64,000 bases of DNA from Crocinitomicaceae bacterium (GTDB lineage: Bacteria; Bacteroidota; Bacteroidia; Flavobacteriales_D; Crocinitomicaceae), in the NCBI GenBank assembly GCA_029254025.1, contig JAQWYK010000024.1:62001-126000 (forward strand), read 5' to 3'. The position numbers and the translations under genes are program-made. Below, in pieces: positions 7,635 through 17,505 of the stretch; the first letter of the stretch is position 1, and each line of letters begins with the position of its first letter. The notes below the pieces were generated by a model that had not been told where the DNA came from, made no database searches, and worked only from the letters and a program-made list of their open reading frames with translations.

Positions 7635-9677
7635 ATGAAGTTTGCATACCCGGAATTTCTTTATGCATTGTTGGTACTGATGATACCAATTCTCATTCAT
7701 TTATTTAATTTCAGGAAATATAAAACACTTTACTTCTCAAGTTTGCAGTTTCTAAAGCAGGTGACTCAGCAAACTAAATCTACCCAAAAACTCAAACACT
7801 TTTTAGTCTTATTATCTCGAATTTCTGCATTCATTGCGTTAATCATTGCCTTTGCTCAACCTTATTGGCCGAATGCTTCAAGTAGCGCACCATTTATTGC
7901 TGCCGTGCAGGCAATCTACATTGATAATTCCTTCTCAATGGAAGCTCGCGGAAGCAGTGGCAACCTCCTTTCGGAGGCCAAAGAATCTGCGCGTCAAATC
8001 ATTCGCAATGCGCCTCTGGGATCTCGCTTCATGATTGTCACGAATGAATTGTCAGGCCTTGAGCAACAAATTATATCGCAAAAAGAAGCCTTAGACCGCA
8101 TAGACTACATTGATTTCTTTACCCAACCGAAGGCAATGAGTAAACCATTAAATGCGATTCAATCAACTTTGTCCAGAGAATTGCATTCGTTTTCAACTCA
8201 ATATATCTTGTTGAGTGACTTTCAAAAAAGTACTTTCGAGTTAGGCGAAGTTAACGTTGACTTTGCAGGAACATATTACCCTATCATTTTGGCGCCACAA
8301 GATGAAGAAAACATCTTTATCGACTCTATTTGGTTCGATCAACCGTTACGGAAACTTAACTCTCCCAATAATCTAAATGTTCGAATTCAGAATCAAAGCC
8401 CTTCTGACTTATCCAATCTTGAATTGAGACTTAAAGTAGACAGCTATGAACGTCAAACGTTAGTAGACGTTCCTGCGAATGGAACTATTACTGCGCAATT
8501 CAATTATACCGACAAGTCCCCCGGTTGGAAATCGTGCCAGGTCGAAGTCAGTGATAAACAACTTTATTTTGACGATGCTTTCTATTTCTCCTACCTCGTA
8601 AAAGGAGTGTCTAACGTACTGATTATTAATGAAGAAAACTCCAGCAACAACCCAGAAAAAGTATTTGAAACGGACGGTTTTTTCAATGTAAAAACAGTCC
8701 TGGTAACTCAATTACAACAATCAGATGTGGCAGAAGCAGACGTAATTCTAGTAAATGGAATCAACTCATTTCCTTCTGGCTTAATCACCTTATTAGAAGG
8801 TGCCGTTGACAATCAATCATCGCTGCTTATTATCCCAGGTGAGTCTGTCAACATCAATGAATATAATTACGCTTTGACAACTTTTGACTTACCTATCATT
8901 ACACAAAAAGCATCACAGAGCCTGCGACTCAGCACTATTAACTATGAAGATATTTTCTTTCAAGGAGTTTTTGATCGAAAACCAGACAAAATAAATCTCC
9001 CCGCTGTGCCTATTATTTATGGGAATTCTGCTACTTCTCGCTCAAATTACGTTCCATTGGTGCAATTTGAAAACAATAATCCCTTACTCGTTCGTCACGG
9101 CGGAAATAAGAATGTATATATGTTATATACTGGATTGCAAGAGCAGTTCGGAAAGTTGGCAGAGCACATTCTCTTTAGTACGGTTGTATTAAAGGCAGCA
9201 GAAATGTCGGGTAGTGGAAATGAACTTTTCCTTTCATTTGGAACGAATGCCTCTGCCTATGTAAAAAGACCTTTGGGCTACCAAGGAGCTTTTTCTGTAC
9301 GCAATTCCGAAACTGAATTTATTCCACCAGCTAATACCCGCAAAAATGTTGATCTGCTGAGTTTTGATCAACTTGATGTCGGGGTATCGATTTCGGCAGG
9401 TAACTGCAGCATTTATGCAGGAGATGAATTTGTTAGAAGTATCGCATTCAATTATGATCGAGATGAATCGAATTCAACCTATTTTGACGCATCAGAAATT
9501 ACTGCTGTACTTGATGACTTAGGAATTACTAATTATGCGATGAGTGAAGTTAACTCGATTGCAGACATTGAACAATTAACACTTGAAAAACCGAAAGAAT
9601 ACTGGAGAATTCTTTTATTTTTGGCCTTGGCTTTCTTAGCCCTGGAAATGTTGCTCACCACATTTTGGAAAGTTTAA
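7635..9677 (+). CDS. BatA-type membrane protein with degenerate vWA domain
   Basis: A 680-residue protein opening with the aerotolerance-regulator N-terminal (BatA) module: a first hydrophobic helix, IPILIHLFNFRKYKTLYFSSLQF and a second helix near residues 55-80. A vWA-like region follows with DNSFSM (the D-x-S-x-S MIDAS motif) at about residues 97-102. The central part is beta-rich and the C-terminus has one more membrane helix (LLFLALAFLALEMLL). Homologues are linked to envelope stress and oxygen tolerance in Bacteroides, but the mechanism is not known. The stop is 3 bp before the dihydroorotase-like gene, a pairing I recall as common in Flavobacteria. Confidence 0.88.
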   Translation: MKFAYPEFLYALLVLMIPILIHLFNFRKYKTLYFSSLQFLKQVTQQTKSTQKLKHFLVLLSRISAFIALIIAFAQPYWPNASSSAPFIAAVQAIYIDNSFSMEARGSSGNLLSEAKESARQIIRNAPLGSRFMIVTNELSGLEQQIISQKEALDRIDYIDFFTQPKAMSKPLNAIQSTLSRELHSFSTQYILLSDFQKSTFELGEVNVDFAGTYYPIILAPQDEENIFIDSIWFDQPLRKLNSPNNLNVRIQNQSPSDLSNLELRLKVDSYERQTLVDVPANGTITAQFNYTDKSPGWKSCQVEVSDKQLYFDDAFYFSYLVKGVSNVLIINEENSSNNPEKVFETDGFFNVKTVLVTQLQQSDVAEADVILVNGINSFPSGLITLLEGAVDNQSSLLIIPGESVNINEYNYALTTFDLPIITQKASQSLRLSTINYEDIFFQGVFDRKPDKINLPAVPIIYGNSATSRSNYVPLVQFENNNPLLVRHGGNKNVYMLYTGLQEQFGKLAEHILFSTVVLKAAEMSGSGNELFLSFGTNASAYVKRPLGYQGAFSVRNSETEFIPPANTRKNVDLLSFDQLDVGVSISAGNCSIYAGDEFVRSIAFNYDRDESNSTYFDASEITAVLDDLGITNYAMSEVNSIADIEQLTLEKPKEYWRILLFLALAFLALEMLLTTFWKV

Positions 9678-9680
9678 AAA

Positions 9681-10940
9681 ATGAAAATATTACTCAAAAA
9701 CGCGCACGTTGTCGATTCAAGTTCTTCTTTTAACAGAAAACATGTTGACGTATTGATCAATGACGGCATCATCGAGAAAATTGGAACTAATTTATCGGAT
9801 GCGGATGCTAAAGAAGTTATACATCCGAATTTACATATATCTCAAGGGTGGGTAGACTTGAAGGCTAATTTTTGTGACCCTGGAGATGAGCACAAAGAAG
9901 ATATACAGACAGGGTTGGACGCAGCAGCGGCAGGAGGCTATACGCACGTTGCAGTTTTAGGATCTACTTCTCCAGTAGTAGACAGTAAAGGACAAATAAG
10001 TTATCTCATTAATGGCGCTTCGAATCACCCTGTCAAACTGCATGTAATTGGAGCTGTAACGAAAGGAATGAAAGGAGAAAGTCTCGCTGAATTATACGAT
10101 ATGTATCAAAGCGATGTTCGTTTATTTAGTGATGATGAACACTCCTTGAGCTCAGGCATTCTATATCGTGCATTGTTATATTTACAAAATTTTGGTGGAA
10201 GAATTATATCATTCCCACAAGACCCCGGAATTGCTGGGAAAGGTCTGGTAAATGAAGGGGAAGCATCTACGCAAACAGGATTAAAAGCGTCTCCTAGCGT
10301 CGCTGAAATCGTTCAACTTGAACGAGATATTCGTTTACTAGAATACACTAATGGGCAACTCCATATAACTGGAGTTTCTTGCGGAGAAAGTGTTACTCTG
10401 ATAAGAAATGCTAAGAAAAAAGGGCTTTCAATAACAGCAGATGTGCATAGCAACCAACTTATATTTACCGAACGAGATGTCATTGATTTTGATACGAATC
10501 ACAAAGTAAACCCTCCATACCGCAGAGAAACTGATCGGATTGCGCTATGGGAAGGGCTGAAGGATGGTACATTGGATGCTATTGTATCAAACCACCGTCC
10601 TCATGATAAGGAAGAGAAGGATGTCGAGTTTGACCATGCTTCATTTGGTAATATTGCTTTACAGACCGTATTTGCTTCCCTTGCCACTGTCCCTGAATTT
10701 GATTTGGAGCTTGTCATTGAAAAGCTCACCAATGCCGGCCGAGTATTATTAGGAATTGAAAGCGGAAAGATAGAAGAGCAACAACCAGCTGACATAACCC
10801 TATTTGCCCCAAACGAAACATTTACTTTTACAAAAGAGCAGATTCTCTCAAAAACAACAAACACGCCGCACATAGCTAGAGAATTGAAAGGAATCATCTT
10901 AGGAATTATTCGAAACGGGCATTTTGTAGAAATCAACTAA
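9681..10940 (+). CDS. Dihydroorotase-like amidohydrolase lacking metal ligands
   Basis: The 419-residue sequence aligns by eye with type I dihydroorotase/allantoinase over its whole length: GWVDLKANFCDPG at 56-68, the central TIM barrel, and a C-terminal beta-domain region (LGIESGKIEEQQPADITLF). The metal site is degraded: the H-x-H after strand 1 is K61-A-N63, the His-x-Glu region at about 178 reads F-P-Q, the P-H-H-L block reads H-S-N-Q, and the final T-D-H-A-P-H reads S-N-H-R-P-H (Asp to Asn304). A His at 228 is kept. Family members of this type are labelled PyrC in Bacteroidota, yet the sequence argues for a non-catalytic or altered role like the PyrC' pseudoenzyme. Confidence 0.85.
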   Translation: MKILLKNAHVVDSSSSFNRKHVDVLINDGIIEKIGTNLSDADAKEVIHPNLHISQGWVDLKANFCDPGDEHKEDIQTGLDAAAAGGYTHVAVLGSTSPVVDSKGQISYLINGASNHPVKLHVIGAVTKGMKGESLAELYDMYQSDVRLFSDDEHSLSSGILYRALLYLQNFGGRIISFPQDPGIAGKGLVNEGEASTQTGLKASPSVAEIVQLERDIRLLEYTNGQLHITGVSCGESVTLIRNAKKKGLSITADVHSNQLIFTERDVIDFDTNHKVNPPYRRETDRIALWEGLKDGTLDAIVSNHRPHDKEEKDVEFDHASFGNIALQTVFASLATVPEFDLELVIEKLTNAGRVLLGIESGKIEEQQPADITLFAPNETFTFTKEQILSKTTNTPHIARELKGIILGIIRNGHFVEIN

Positions 10941-10951
10941 GACATTTAGCT

Positions 10952-11527
10952 TTGCAGAAGAAAAGATATTTCATAAAACAATTTTTCAAAGAGTCGAAAA
11001 TGGTTGGAGCGGTAAGTCCCAGCTCCAAGTACCTCATGCAAAAAATGTTGTCAAACATTAACTTTAAAACGGCAACAGTAATAGTAGAGTTTGGCCCTGG
11101 AACAGGCGTATTTACACGAGAAACTGTTCAGCGCATGCGCCCCGACTGTCTGCTTTTGGTATTTGAACTAAACGACTCATTTTATACCAAGTTGAGAGAA
11201 GAGTTCAAACATGACTCACGCATTATTATTCGTAACAAGAGTGCAGAACATATTTCTTCAGTTCTAAAAGAATTAAATAAATATCAAGCGGATGCTGTTA
11301 TTTCCTCTCTTCCATTGGCAAATTTCCAAAGTGATTTAATTCAAACAATTCTACAGCATTGCAAACAGGTATTATCTGAAAAAGGTAAGTTCATACAATT
11401 TCAATATTCTTTAACATCTAAGAAATATTTGCAGCAATACTTTAACTCGGTACAAATTAATTTTACCGCCAGAAATATTCCTCCTGCGTTTATTTATGCA
11501 TGTTCGAATGCTACAAAAATTTCCTAA
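10952..11527 (+). CDS. PmtA-like SAM-dependent (phospholipid N-)methyltransferase
   Basis: A 191-residue class I methyltransferase. VEFGPGTGVFTRE at about 46-58 is the SAM-binding motif I, and SSLPLANF at ~112-119 sits at motif IV, close to the N/S-L-P-(F/L) pattern of the KsgA/PmtA group. The N-terminal FIKQFFKESKMVGAVSPSS block is typical of short phospholipid N-methyltransferase relatives. A TTG start was chosen because that block extends upstream of the first ATG. Methylation of phosphatidylethanolamine or another amine is the family-based guess; an rRNA or small-molecule substrate is not excluded. It follows the dihydroorotase-like gene by 11 bp and is closed by a terminator. Confidence 0.75.
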   Translation: MQKKRYFIKQFFKESKMVGAVSPSSKYLMQKMLSNINFKTATVIVEFGPGTGVFTRETVQRMRPDCLLLVFELNDSFYTKLREEFKHDSRIIIRNKSAEHISSVLKELNKYQADAVISSLPLANFQSDLIQTILQHCKQVLSEKGKFIQFQYSLTSKKYLQQYFNSVQINFTARNIPPAFIYACSNATKIS

Positions 11528-11530
11528 AAA

Positions 11531-11560
11531 AAATAAGCCTGCACAAATACAGACTTATTT
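11531..11560 (+). terminator. Intrinsic terminator after the PmtA-like gene
   Basis: An 11-bp stem (AAATAAGCCTG / CAGACTTATTT, one mismatch) with an 8-base loop is followed by a T-rich run. It closes the BatA/dihydroorotase-like/methyltransferase transcript. Confidence 0.7.
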
Positions 11561-11754
11561 TTCAGAAATCATTAGTAGTAGTGTAAACTCTTTCTGAGCA
11601 ATTAGACGTGGGCAAGCTCAAAAAGGTTGTTCGATTTTTATTTTTTAAAAAAAAATCAAATTACATAATTAACAAGTCAAATTTGTTGGTACAAATTGGG
11701 CGAATCAATTTGCATATCTCATTTATTTTCATATATTTGATTAAATCAAATATT

Positions 11755-12558
11755 ATGTCAAACCTCTTTATTGTACCGCATGATTTTACAAGTGTAGGAG
11801 ATGCTGCACTCGAATATGCTTTATTACTTGCAAAACCAAAAGGAACACATATCGAGTTATTGCATATCGTTTCCAACAAGTCAAAAGGACAATCCGCATA
11901 TTACAAGTTGTTGGCTATAATTGAAAAAATTGATCTTTCGGGAACGGATATTAAAGTAACACCTTTAGTGAAGGTTGGAAATATTTTTGAAGATATCGGA
12001 AAGATAGCAGAAGACAAACAGGCTGGTTTCATAATTATGGGAACACATGGCGCAAAAGGAATGCAGAAAGTATTCGGGTCTTATGCGATTAAGGTGGTTA
12101 CATCGACAAGTGTACCTTTCCTGGTTGTACAAGAATCCATCCGACCAAATAAAATTGAAAAAATCGTTGTTCCCCTTGACGAAACCAAAGAAAGTTTACA
12201 GATTATCAATCACGCAGCGAGTATCGCACGAATATTCGATGCGGAGGTTCACATTGTAGCGGAGAAACAGAAGGACCAAAGACTAGCACAACAAGTAAAG
12301 ATTAGAATATCATTAGTAAACAAAGAATATCAAGAAAAAAGAGTGAAATCAGAAGTTCATTACCTGGAAGGTTCCAAAGCATATTCGAAAAAAATCATGA
12401 GTTTCTCAAAAAGTATTGATGCGGACATGGTAGCGCTAGCCTATTATTCATCGAGTCTATTTGCATTTGATAATCATGCTCAATTCTTGATTACAAATGA
12501 AGAAAATCTTCCTTGCTTGATTGTGAACTCTAAGTTACTTTCCAAGTTATATTATTAA
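11755..12558 (+). CDS. Tandem universal stress protein (UspA family)
   Basis: About 267 residues with two Usp domains. Domain 1 (residues 1-140) starts FIVPHDFTSVGDAALEYA and ends with GTHGAKGMQKVFGSYA, the G-2x-G-9x-G-S nucleotide-binding motif, so it probably binds ATP. Domain 2 (from KIVVPLDETKES) lacks a clear copy of that motif. The frame extends 49 codons upstream through a Lys/Ile-rich, AT-rich stretch that does not look like protein, so the ATG beside the conserved strand is preferred. Usp proteins are cytoplasmic and rise under starvation or stress; the specific role is unknown. Preceded by a terminator, so it is transcribed on its own. Confidence 0.88.
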   Translation: MSNLFIVPHDFTSVGDAALEYALLLAKPKGTHIELLHIVSNKSKGQSAYYKLLAIIEKIDLSGTDIKVTPLVKVGNIFEDIGKIAEDKQAGFIIMGTHGAKGMQKVFGSYAIKVVTSTSVPFLVVQESIRPNKIEKIVVPLDETKESLQIINHAASIARIFDAEVHIVAEKQKDQRLAQQVKIRISLVNKEYQEKRVKSEVHYLEGSKAYSKKIMSFSKSIDADMVALAYYSSSLFAFDNHAQFLITNEENLPCLIVNSKLLSKLYY

Positions 12559-12602
12559 GTCAACTGCTTATTTTTACCTTTCTTTGCACAAAAGATGGTA
12601 TA

Positions 12603-13433
12603 ATGAAAATAGGAGAACTCAATAAACTGCGCATAAATCGTTTTACAAGTGTTGGTGCATATTTGCTTGATGAGCAAGAAAACGATGTACTTTTACCTAA
12701 TAAATACCTGACACCAGATTTATCATTAGATGAAGAAATCGAGGTTTTTATCTACCGTGATTCAGAGGACCGCATTGTTGCAACAACCGAAGATCCTTTC
12801 ATTCAATTGAATTCGTTTGCTTATCTTACCGTTAAAACAGTAGATAATATCGGTGCCTTTATGGACTGGGGGTTAGAAAAAGACTTACTCGTTCCTTTCT
12901 CAGAACAAAAAAATAAACTACAAGAGCGCGGAGAATATCTCATTTATATGGGTCTAGACCCGAAAACGAATCGATTATTTGGCTCAGCCAAAATCAACAA
13001 ATACCTCAGCACTGAAGTTAATGACCTTGAAGCGAACCAAGAAGTAGATCTGCTTGTGTGCGAATTAACTGATCTTGGTCGTAAAGTAATCGTGAATAAT
13101 TTATATCAAGGGTTAATATTCAATAACTTCATTACGAAAAACATCATACAAGGGGACACTATTCGTGGGTACGTCAAAGAAATTAGGGAAGATGGAAAAA
13201 TGGACATTACCTTAGAAAAACTAACTCCAGAGCGATTTGACGAACATTCAGAGTATATTTTACAATGTTTACATGAGAAAGGAGGAGTACTGCAATTTTC
13301 AGATAAGAGCGACCCCAATGCTATCCGATCATTCTTTGGAATGAGTAAGAAATCATTCAAAAAAGCCATTGGAAATTTGTATAAAGAAAAAATGATTGTT
13401 ATCCGCGAAAAGGAGATCGAATTAATTAAATAG
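12603..13433 (+). CDS. cvfB: CvfB-family S1 RNA-binding protein
   Basis: The product (276 residues) follows the CvfB layout: an N-terminal S1-like domain (GELNKLRINRFTSVGAYL, then VLLPNKYL), a second S1 domain (LTVKTVDNIGAFMDWGLEKDLLVPF), a third divergent S1 region and a C-terminal winged helix (GVLQFSDKSDP, FFGMSKKSFKKAIGNLYK). CvfB proteins bind RNA and influence virulence-factor expression in Staphylococcus; the role in Bacteroidota is not established. The ATG sits 45 bp after the Usp gene, with a CTTTCTTTGCA element upstream that weakly resembles a promoter -7. Ends at a bidirectional terminator. Confidence 0.88.
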   Translation: MKIGELNKLRINRFTSVGAYLLDEQENDVLLPNKYLTPDLSLDEEIEVFIYRDSEDRIVATTEDPFIQLNSFAYLTVKTVDNIGAFMDWGLEKDLLVPFSEQKNKLQERGEYLIYMGLDPKTNRLFGSAKINKYLSTEVNDLEANQEVDLLVCELTDLGRKVIVNNLYQGLIFNNFITKNIIQGDTIRGYVKEIREDGKMDITLEKLTPERFDEHSEYILQCLHEKGGVLQFSDKSDPNAIRSFFGMSKKSFKKAIGNLYKEKMIVIREKEIELIK

Positions 13434-13440
13434 TCGATAA

Positions 13441-13467
13441 AAAAGTCCTGAACTAATCAGGACTTTT
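13441..13467. terminator. Bidirectional terminator between cvfB and the TPR gene
   Basis: A perfect 11-bp stem (AAAAGTCCTGA / TCAGGACTTTT) with a 5-base loop lies between two convergent genes. The arms carry A and T tracts at their outer ends, so it can serve both strands. Confidence 0.85.
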
Positions 13468-13493
13468 GCTTACTTAATATATAAAGTAATTAT

Positions 13494-14699
13494 TTACTCA
13501 CCCGCTTCTTCCGAACGTTTTTTGTATTCCAATGCTTTTTCAGTATTACCTGCATTGTAGTATACTTGGTAAAGTACTCTGAGAACAGCAGCATTATTTG
13601 GGTCTTGTTCCACATAAATCTCCAATGGAACAGCAGCTTGTGCGTACAACTCCTCACTCTTCTTCTCAAGTTCTTCTCTATTCGGATCCTCGTAATCTAA
13701 TTGACGTACACGCTCTTTCATCGTCTCACCTAATCCTAGGTAAAGTACTCCGAGGTCATACGCTGCATCTGCATATTTAGGATCAATTTCTAACGCCTTT
13801 TTCAAATTGGTTTCGGCTTTAGCGTAGAGTTCATCCACCTTACTCGTTTGAGTAGCATAATCAGGTGAATAGATATCCATTTCCATCAATGTTTTCTTTT
13901 GAGTATCAGCATTCGTTAAAAAAATTCGTCCAATCGAAGCAAAAAGCTGCTTATCGTCTGGATTTACTTTAACAACTGCTGCAATGAAGGATTCAGCCTT
14001 TTCGAATTCTCCTAACTCGAACGACAAGTTAATACCTTCAATGGCCAAATCAGGATTGTCTGGAAGTAATTCTTGAGTAGACTCAATAAACTCTAATGCC
14101 TCTTTTGTCTTCCCCTCATTCTTCATGGTAATTACAGCATTCTTCGCAGAAACCAGTGCATTATTTTTCATGTCTTCATCTTCGATGTCGATCATTTGGC
14201 GTAAAGCGTAAGCTCCACCAAAACCTGCAAATGCCATATCATACTCTTTCTTTTCAAACATCATTGAACCTTGCATAGACATCATGTTCACCCAACGATC
14301 AATGTAGCTTTCAACTTCTGCCTTGTACTTGCGGTCATCGTGCGCGAACTTTAAAGATTTCTCTACAATCTCTTTTGTTTCTTCCGATTGAAATTGCTTC
14401 AGCACTTCGTTTTCTGGTTGAGCACTTGAGACAATCATTAATCCAAAATGGATAATTCCATTGTAATAATGAGCTTTCGGGTCATCCTTAGTTGACTCAT
14501 CTGTCATTGCTGGATCAATGTACTCTTTACAATTTAACAGTACAGAAGTTGCCTCCTCCATATTTCCACCGTAAAAAGCCATATCAAACTTTTTATACTC
14601 TACAGCAGCCGAAACAACGTTACTTTTTTGCGCATTCGCAAGAGATACCACTAAAATACCGACCGCAAGCGCAGCTATCTTAATAAATCTGAATTTCAT
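13494..14699 (-). CDS. Secreted tetratricopeptide repeat protein
   Basis: A 401-residue protein with a signal peptide (KFRFIKIAALAVGILVV, cleavage near ANAQK). TPR-like helices fill the rest; the clearest pairs are AFAGFGGAYALRQ, AEGK-like ALEFIESTQELLPDNPDLA, the FEKAESFIAAVVKVNPDDK block, and AETNLKKALEIDPKYADAAYDLGVLYLGLG at about 290-320. The C-terminal unit (YNAGNTEKALEYKKRSEEAGE) is a last TPR. Likely periplasmic and used for protein contacts; partner unknown. Located 17 bp after gyrA on the same strand and probably co-transcribed, ending at the shared terminator. Confidence 0.85.
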   Translation of the reverse strand: MKFRFIKIAALAVGILVVSLANAQKSNVVSAAVEYKKFDMAFYGGNMEEATSVLLNCKEYIDPAMTDESTKDDPKAHYYNGIIHFGLMIVSSAQPENEVLKQFQSEETKEIVEKSLKFAHDDRKYKAEVESYIDRWVNMMSMQGSMMFEKKEYDMAFAGFGGAYALRQMIDIEDEDMKNNALVSAKNAVITMKNEGKTKEALEFIESTQELLPDNPDLAIEGINLSFELGEFEKAESFIAAVVKVNPDDKQLFASIGRIFLTNADTQKKTLMEMDIYSPDYATQTSKVDELYAKAETNLKKALEIDPKYADAAYDLGVLYLGLGETMKERVRQLDYEDPNREELEKKSEELYAQAAVPLEIYVEQDPNNAAVLRVLYQVYYNAGNTEKALEYKKRSEEAGE

Positions 14700-14716
14700 A
14701 CTAATTAATTTTATTT

Positions 14717-17278
14717 TTATTCTCCTGTGTCATCATTAACCGTGCCATTGTCGAAGTTTTCCTGAGCATCTCCTCCTTCAATACCATCCTGTAATTCACC
14801 ATCTTCCTCCTCATCAGAACGCGGGACTTTTGCAACAGCGGCAATCTCACCGCCTTTCTTCAAGTTAATAATCTTAACTCCCTGCGCAGCGCGGCCCATA
14901 ATACGAACTTGGTCTAAATGAATACGAATTGTAATACCACTTTTTGTAATGACCATTAAATCGTCTTCATCCGTTACATTTTTGATGGAAATCAAACTAC
15001 CAGTTTTCTCAGTAACAGAGATGGTTTTCACACCTTTACCTCCTCTGTTCGTGATACGGTACACCGGATCTCCTGTTTCAGGATCATCTACAAATGAACG
15101 CTTACCATATCCGTTCTCAGAGACAACCATCACAGTTGAATCACTTCCGTGCTCTAGACAAATCATACCGATCACTTCATCCGATGGCGTGCTCATTGTA
15201 ACACCTTTTACCCCGATAGAATTACGTCCAACTGTTCTTACAGTAGACTCATTAAATCGGATAGCATACCCTGATTTCTTAGCCAGAATAATTTCATTTG
15301 AACCATTCGTTAATTTAGCTTCGATCAATTCATCACCTTCATTGATATTAATCGCATTAATACCATTAGTTCGTGGACGAGAATACGCCTCTAGAGAAGT
15401 TTTCTTAATCACCCCTTTCTTCGTACACATTACGATAAAGTTACTATTCACGTACTCCTCGTCTTTCAAGTCTTTAACATTAATGTAAGCCTTAATTTTG
15501 TCGTCTTGCTCGATATTCATCAAGTTTTGAATCGCACGCCCCTTGGATGTTTTAGAGCCTTCAGGCACCTCATAGACGCGCATCCAGAAACATTTACCTT
15601 TTTCTGTGAAGATTAGTAAATAATCATGATTCGTAGCCACAAATATGGACTCTAAGAAGTCTTTATCACGCGTAGTTGAGCCCTTCGAGCCCATTCCTCC
15701 TCTATTTTGTACCTTATACTCTGTCAGATTAGTACGCTTTATATATCCTGCATGCGAAATGGTTACTACCACTTCTTCATCAGGAATTAAATCTTCAATA
15801 CGCATTTCTGAAGCAGAATATTCAATAATAGAGCGGCGTTCATCACCATATTTTTCACGCACATAGTCCAATTCATCCTTAATGATTTGCATTCTGCGAT
15901 CTTCATTGGCAAGGATATCCTTCAAATCAGCAATTGTCTTCATTAATTCCTCGTACTCGCTTCGCAACTTATCCTGCTCTAGGCCTGTCAACTGGCGCAG
16001 TCTCATCTCCACAATTGCACGCGACTGAAGGTCTGAAAGTTCAAAACGAGCGATCAACTTCTCTCGCGCTTCATCCGGACTCTTCGACGCACGAATAATG
16101 GCGATTACTTCGTCTATGTTATCCGAAGCAATAATTAACCCTTCCAATAAATGAGCGCGTTCTTCAGCTTTTCTCAACTCGTATTTAGTTCTGCGTACAA
16201 CAACTTCGTGACGGAACTCAACGAACTTTTCAATCATTTGCTTTAAATTGAGCATTTGCGGACGTCCATCCACCAATGCAATATTATTTACAGAAAATGA
16301 TGTTTGTAAAGAAGTATACTTGAAGAGCTTATTCAAAACAACATTCGGAATTGCATCGCGTTTCAACTCATACACGATTCGCATTCCCGTTCTATCAGAC
16401 TCGTCTCGTATATCACTTATACCATCCAGCTTACCGTCATTCACTAAATCAGCAGTCTTTTTAATCATATCTGCCTTGTTCACTAAGTACGGAATCTCAG
16501 TAACGATGATTTGTTCTCTGCCCGTTTTCGACTCTTCAATTTCGGCTTTAGCGCGCATTACAACACGTCCCCTACCTGTTTCAAATGCTTGTCTTACTCC
16601 TTCATACCCATAAATAATTCCCCCAGTTGGGAAATCAGGGGCTTTAATATGCTGAATTAATTCTTCAACCTCAATGTCCCGATTGTCAATGTATGCATTG
16701 ATACCATTCACCACTTCCGTAAGGTTGTGTGGAGGCATATTTGTAGCCATACCAACAGCAATACCACTTGCACCGTTCACTAATAAGTTGGGGATCTTTG
16801 TTGGCATTACAGTAGGTTCCTGCAAACTATCGTCAAAGTTATTTGCGAAATCAACAGTTTCTTTATCCAAATCCCCCAGCATCTCCTCGGCAATCTTCTT
16901 CAAACGAGCCTCAGTATAACGCATCGCTGCAGGACTATCACCATCTACTGAACCAAAGTTACCTTGTCCATCCACTAGCGGATAACGCAAGGACCATTCT
17001 TGAGCCATTCGCACCATGGTGTCATACACGGAGCTATCTCCGTGCGGGTGATATTTACCCAATACTTCCCCTACAATTCTTGCAGATTTCTTGTGTGGCC
17101 TATTCGAAACGATTCCCAAATCCTGCATCCCATAAAGAACACGGCGGTGAACTGGCTTAAAACCATCACGCACATCTGGAAGTGCGCGGGAAACAATTAC
17201 CGACATTGAATAATCAATGTAAGCTGACTTCATTTCATCTTCGATGTTGATCTGTATTATTCTTTCTCCTTCTGCCAT
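14717..17278 (-). CDS. gyrA: DNA gyrase subunit A
   Basis: The 853-residue length is normal for GyrA. The N-terminal breakage-reunion domain holds the catalytic tyrosine Y121 in [10 protein letters not shown], and the quinolone-resistance region [11 protein letters not shown] carries S82 and D86, equal to E. coli S83 and D87, i.e. the susceptible form. The coiled-coil tower ([15 protein letters not shown] onwards) and a six-bladed C-terminal beta-pinwheel follow, with the GyrA box as [10 protein letters not shown] near residue 560 (usual form QRRGGKG). The tail is acidic. It forms the A2B2 gyrase that introduces negative supercoils; gyrB is not in the window. Divergent from clpC across a 227-bp gap. 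Confidence 0.98.
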   Translation of the reverse strand: MAEGERIIQINIEDEMKSAYIDYSMSVIVSRALPDVRDGFKPVHRRVLYGMQDLGIVSNRPHKKSARIVGEVLGKYHPHGDSSVYDTMVRMAQEWSLRYPLVDGQGNFGSVDGDSPAAMRYTEARLKKIAEEMLGDLDKETVDFANNFDDSLQEPTVMPTKIPNLLVNGASGIAVGMATNMPPHNLTEVVNGINAYIDNRDIEVEELIQHIKAPDFPTGGIIYGYEGVRQAFETGRGRVVMRAKAEIEESKTGREQIIVTEIPYLVNKADMIKKTADLVNDGKLDGISDIRDESDRTGMRIVYELKRDAIPNVVLNKLFKYTSLQTSFSVNNIALVDGRPQMLNLKQMIEKFVEFRHEVVVRRTKYELRKAEERAHLLEGLIIASDNIDEVIAIIRASKSPDEAREKLIARFELSDLQSRAIVEMRLRQLTGLEQDKLRSEYEELMKTIADLKDILANEDRRMQIIKDELDYVREKYGDERRSIIEYSASEMRIEDLIPDEEVVVTISHAGYIKRTNLTEYKVQNRGGMGSKGSTTRDKDFLESIFVATNHDYLLIFTEKGKCFWMRVYEVPEGSKTSKGRAIQNLMNIEQDDKIKAYINVKDLKDEEYVNSNFIVMCTKKGVIKKTSLEAYSRPRTNGINAININEGDELIEAKLTNGSNEIILAKKSGYAIRFNESTVRTVGRNSIGVKGVTMSTPSDEVIGMICLEHGSDSTVMVVSENGYGKRSFVDDPETGDPVYRITNRGGKGVKTISVTEKTGSLISIKNVTDEDDLMVITKSGITIRIHLDQVRIMGRAAQGVKIINLKKGGEIAAVAKVPRSDEEEDGELQDGIEGGDAQENFDNGTVNDDTGE

Positions 17279-17413
17279 CTTGTCATTTAATTAATATCTC
17301 GTAAAGAATTTAGCGTAACTTTTGCAAGTTCCGAAAATATACATTAAAACCATATAGAAAACTCAAGAAAATCCCATTTTACTAACAAAATTCTGTGAAA
17401 AATTGTGAACAAC

Positions 17414-17448
17414 TTTGTCACTTTAATGAATAATTGGTTCTATATTTG
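17414..17448 (+). promoter_or_regulatory. Predicted clpC promoter
   Basis: TTTG at 17414-17417 and TATATTTG at 17441-17448 match the Bacteroidota -33 and -7 elements with a 23-bp spacer, slightly long. The start codon lies about 57 bases downstream, leaving a leader in which I see no clear CtsR- or HrcA-like operator. Confidence 0.6.
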
Positions 17449-17505
17449 AAAGGTCATGTGCATTGATTTGTACTTTTTAATTCAGTGCACGAAATTATTC
17501 AATAT

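Noticed and set aside
11608-11754. Upstream extension of the Usp gene
   Set aside because: AT-rich, Lys/Ile-biased residues before the conserved VPHDFTS strand; later ATG preferred.
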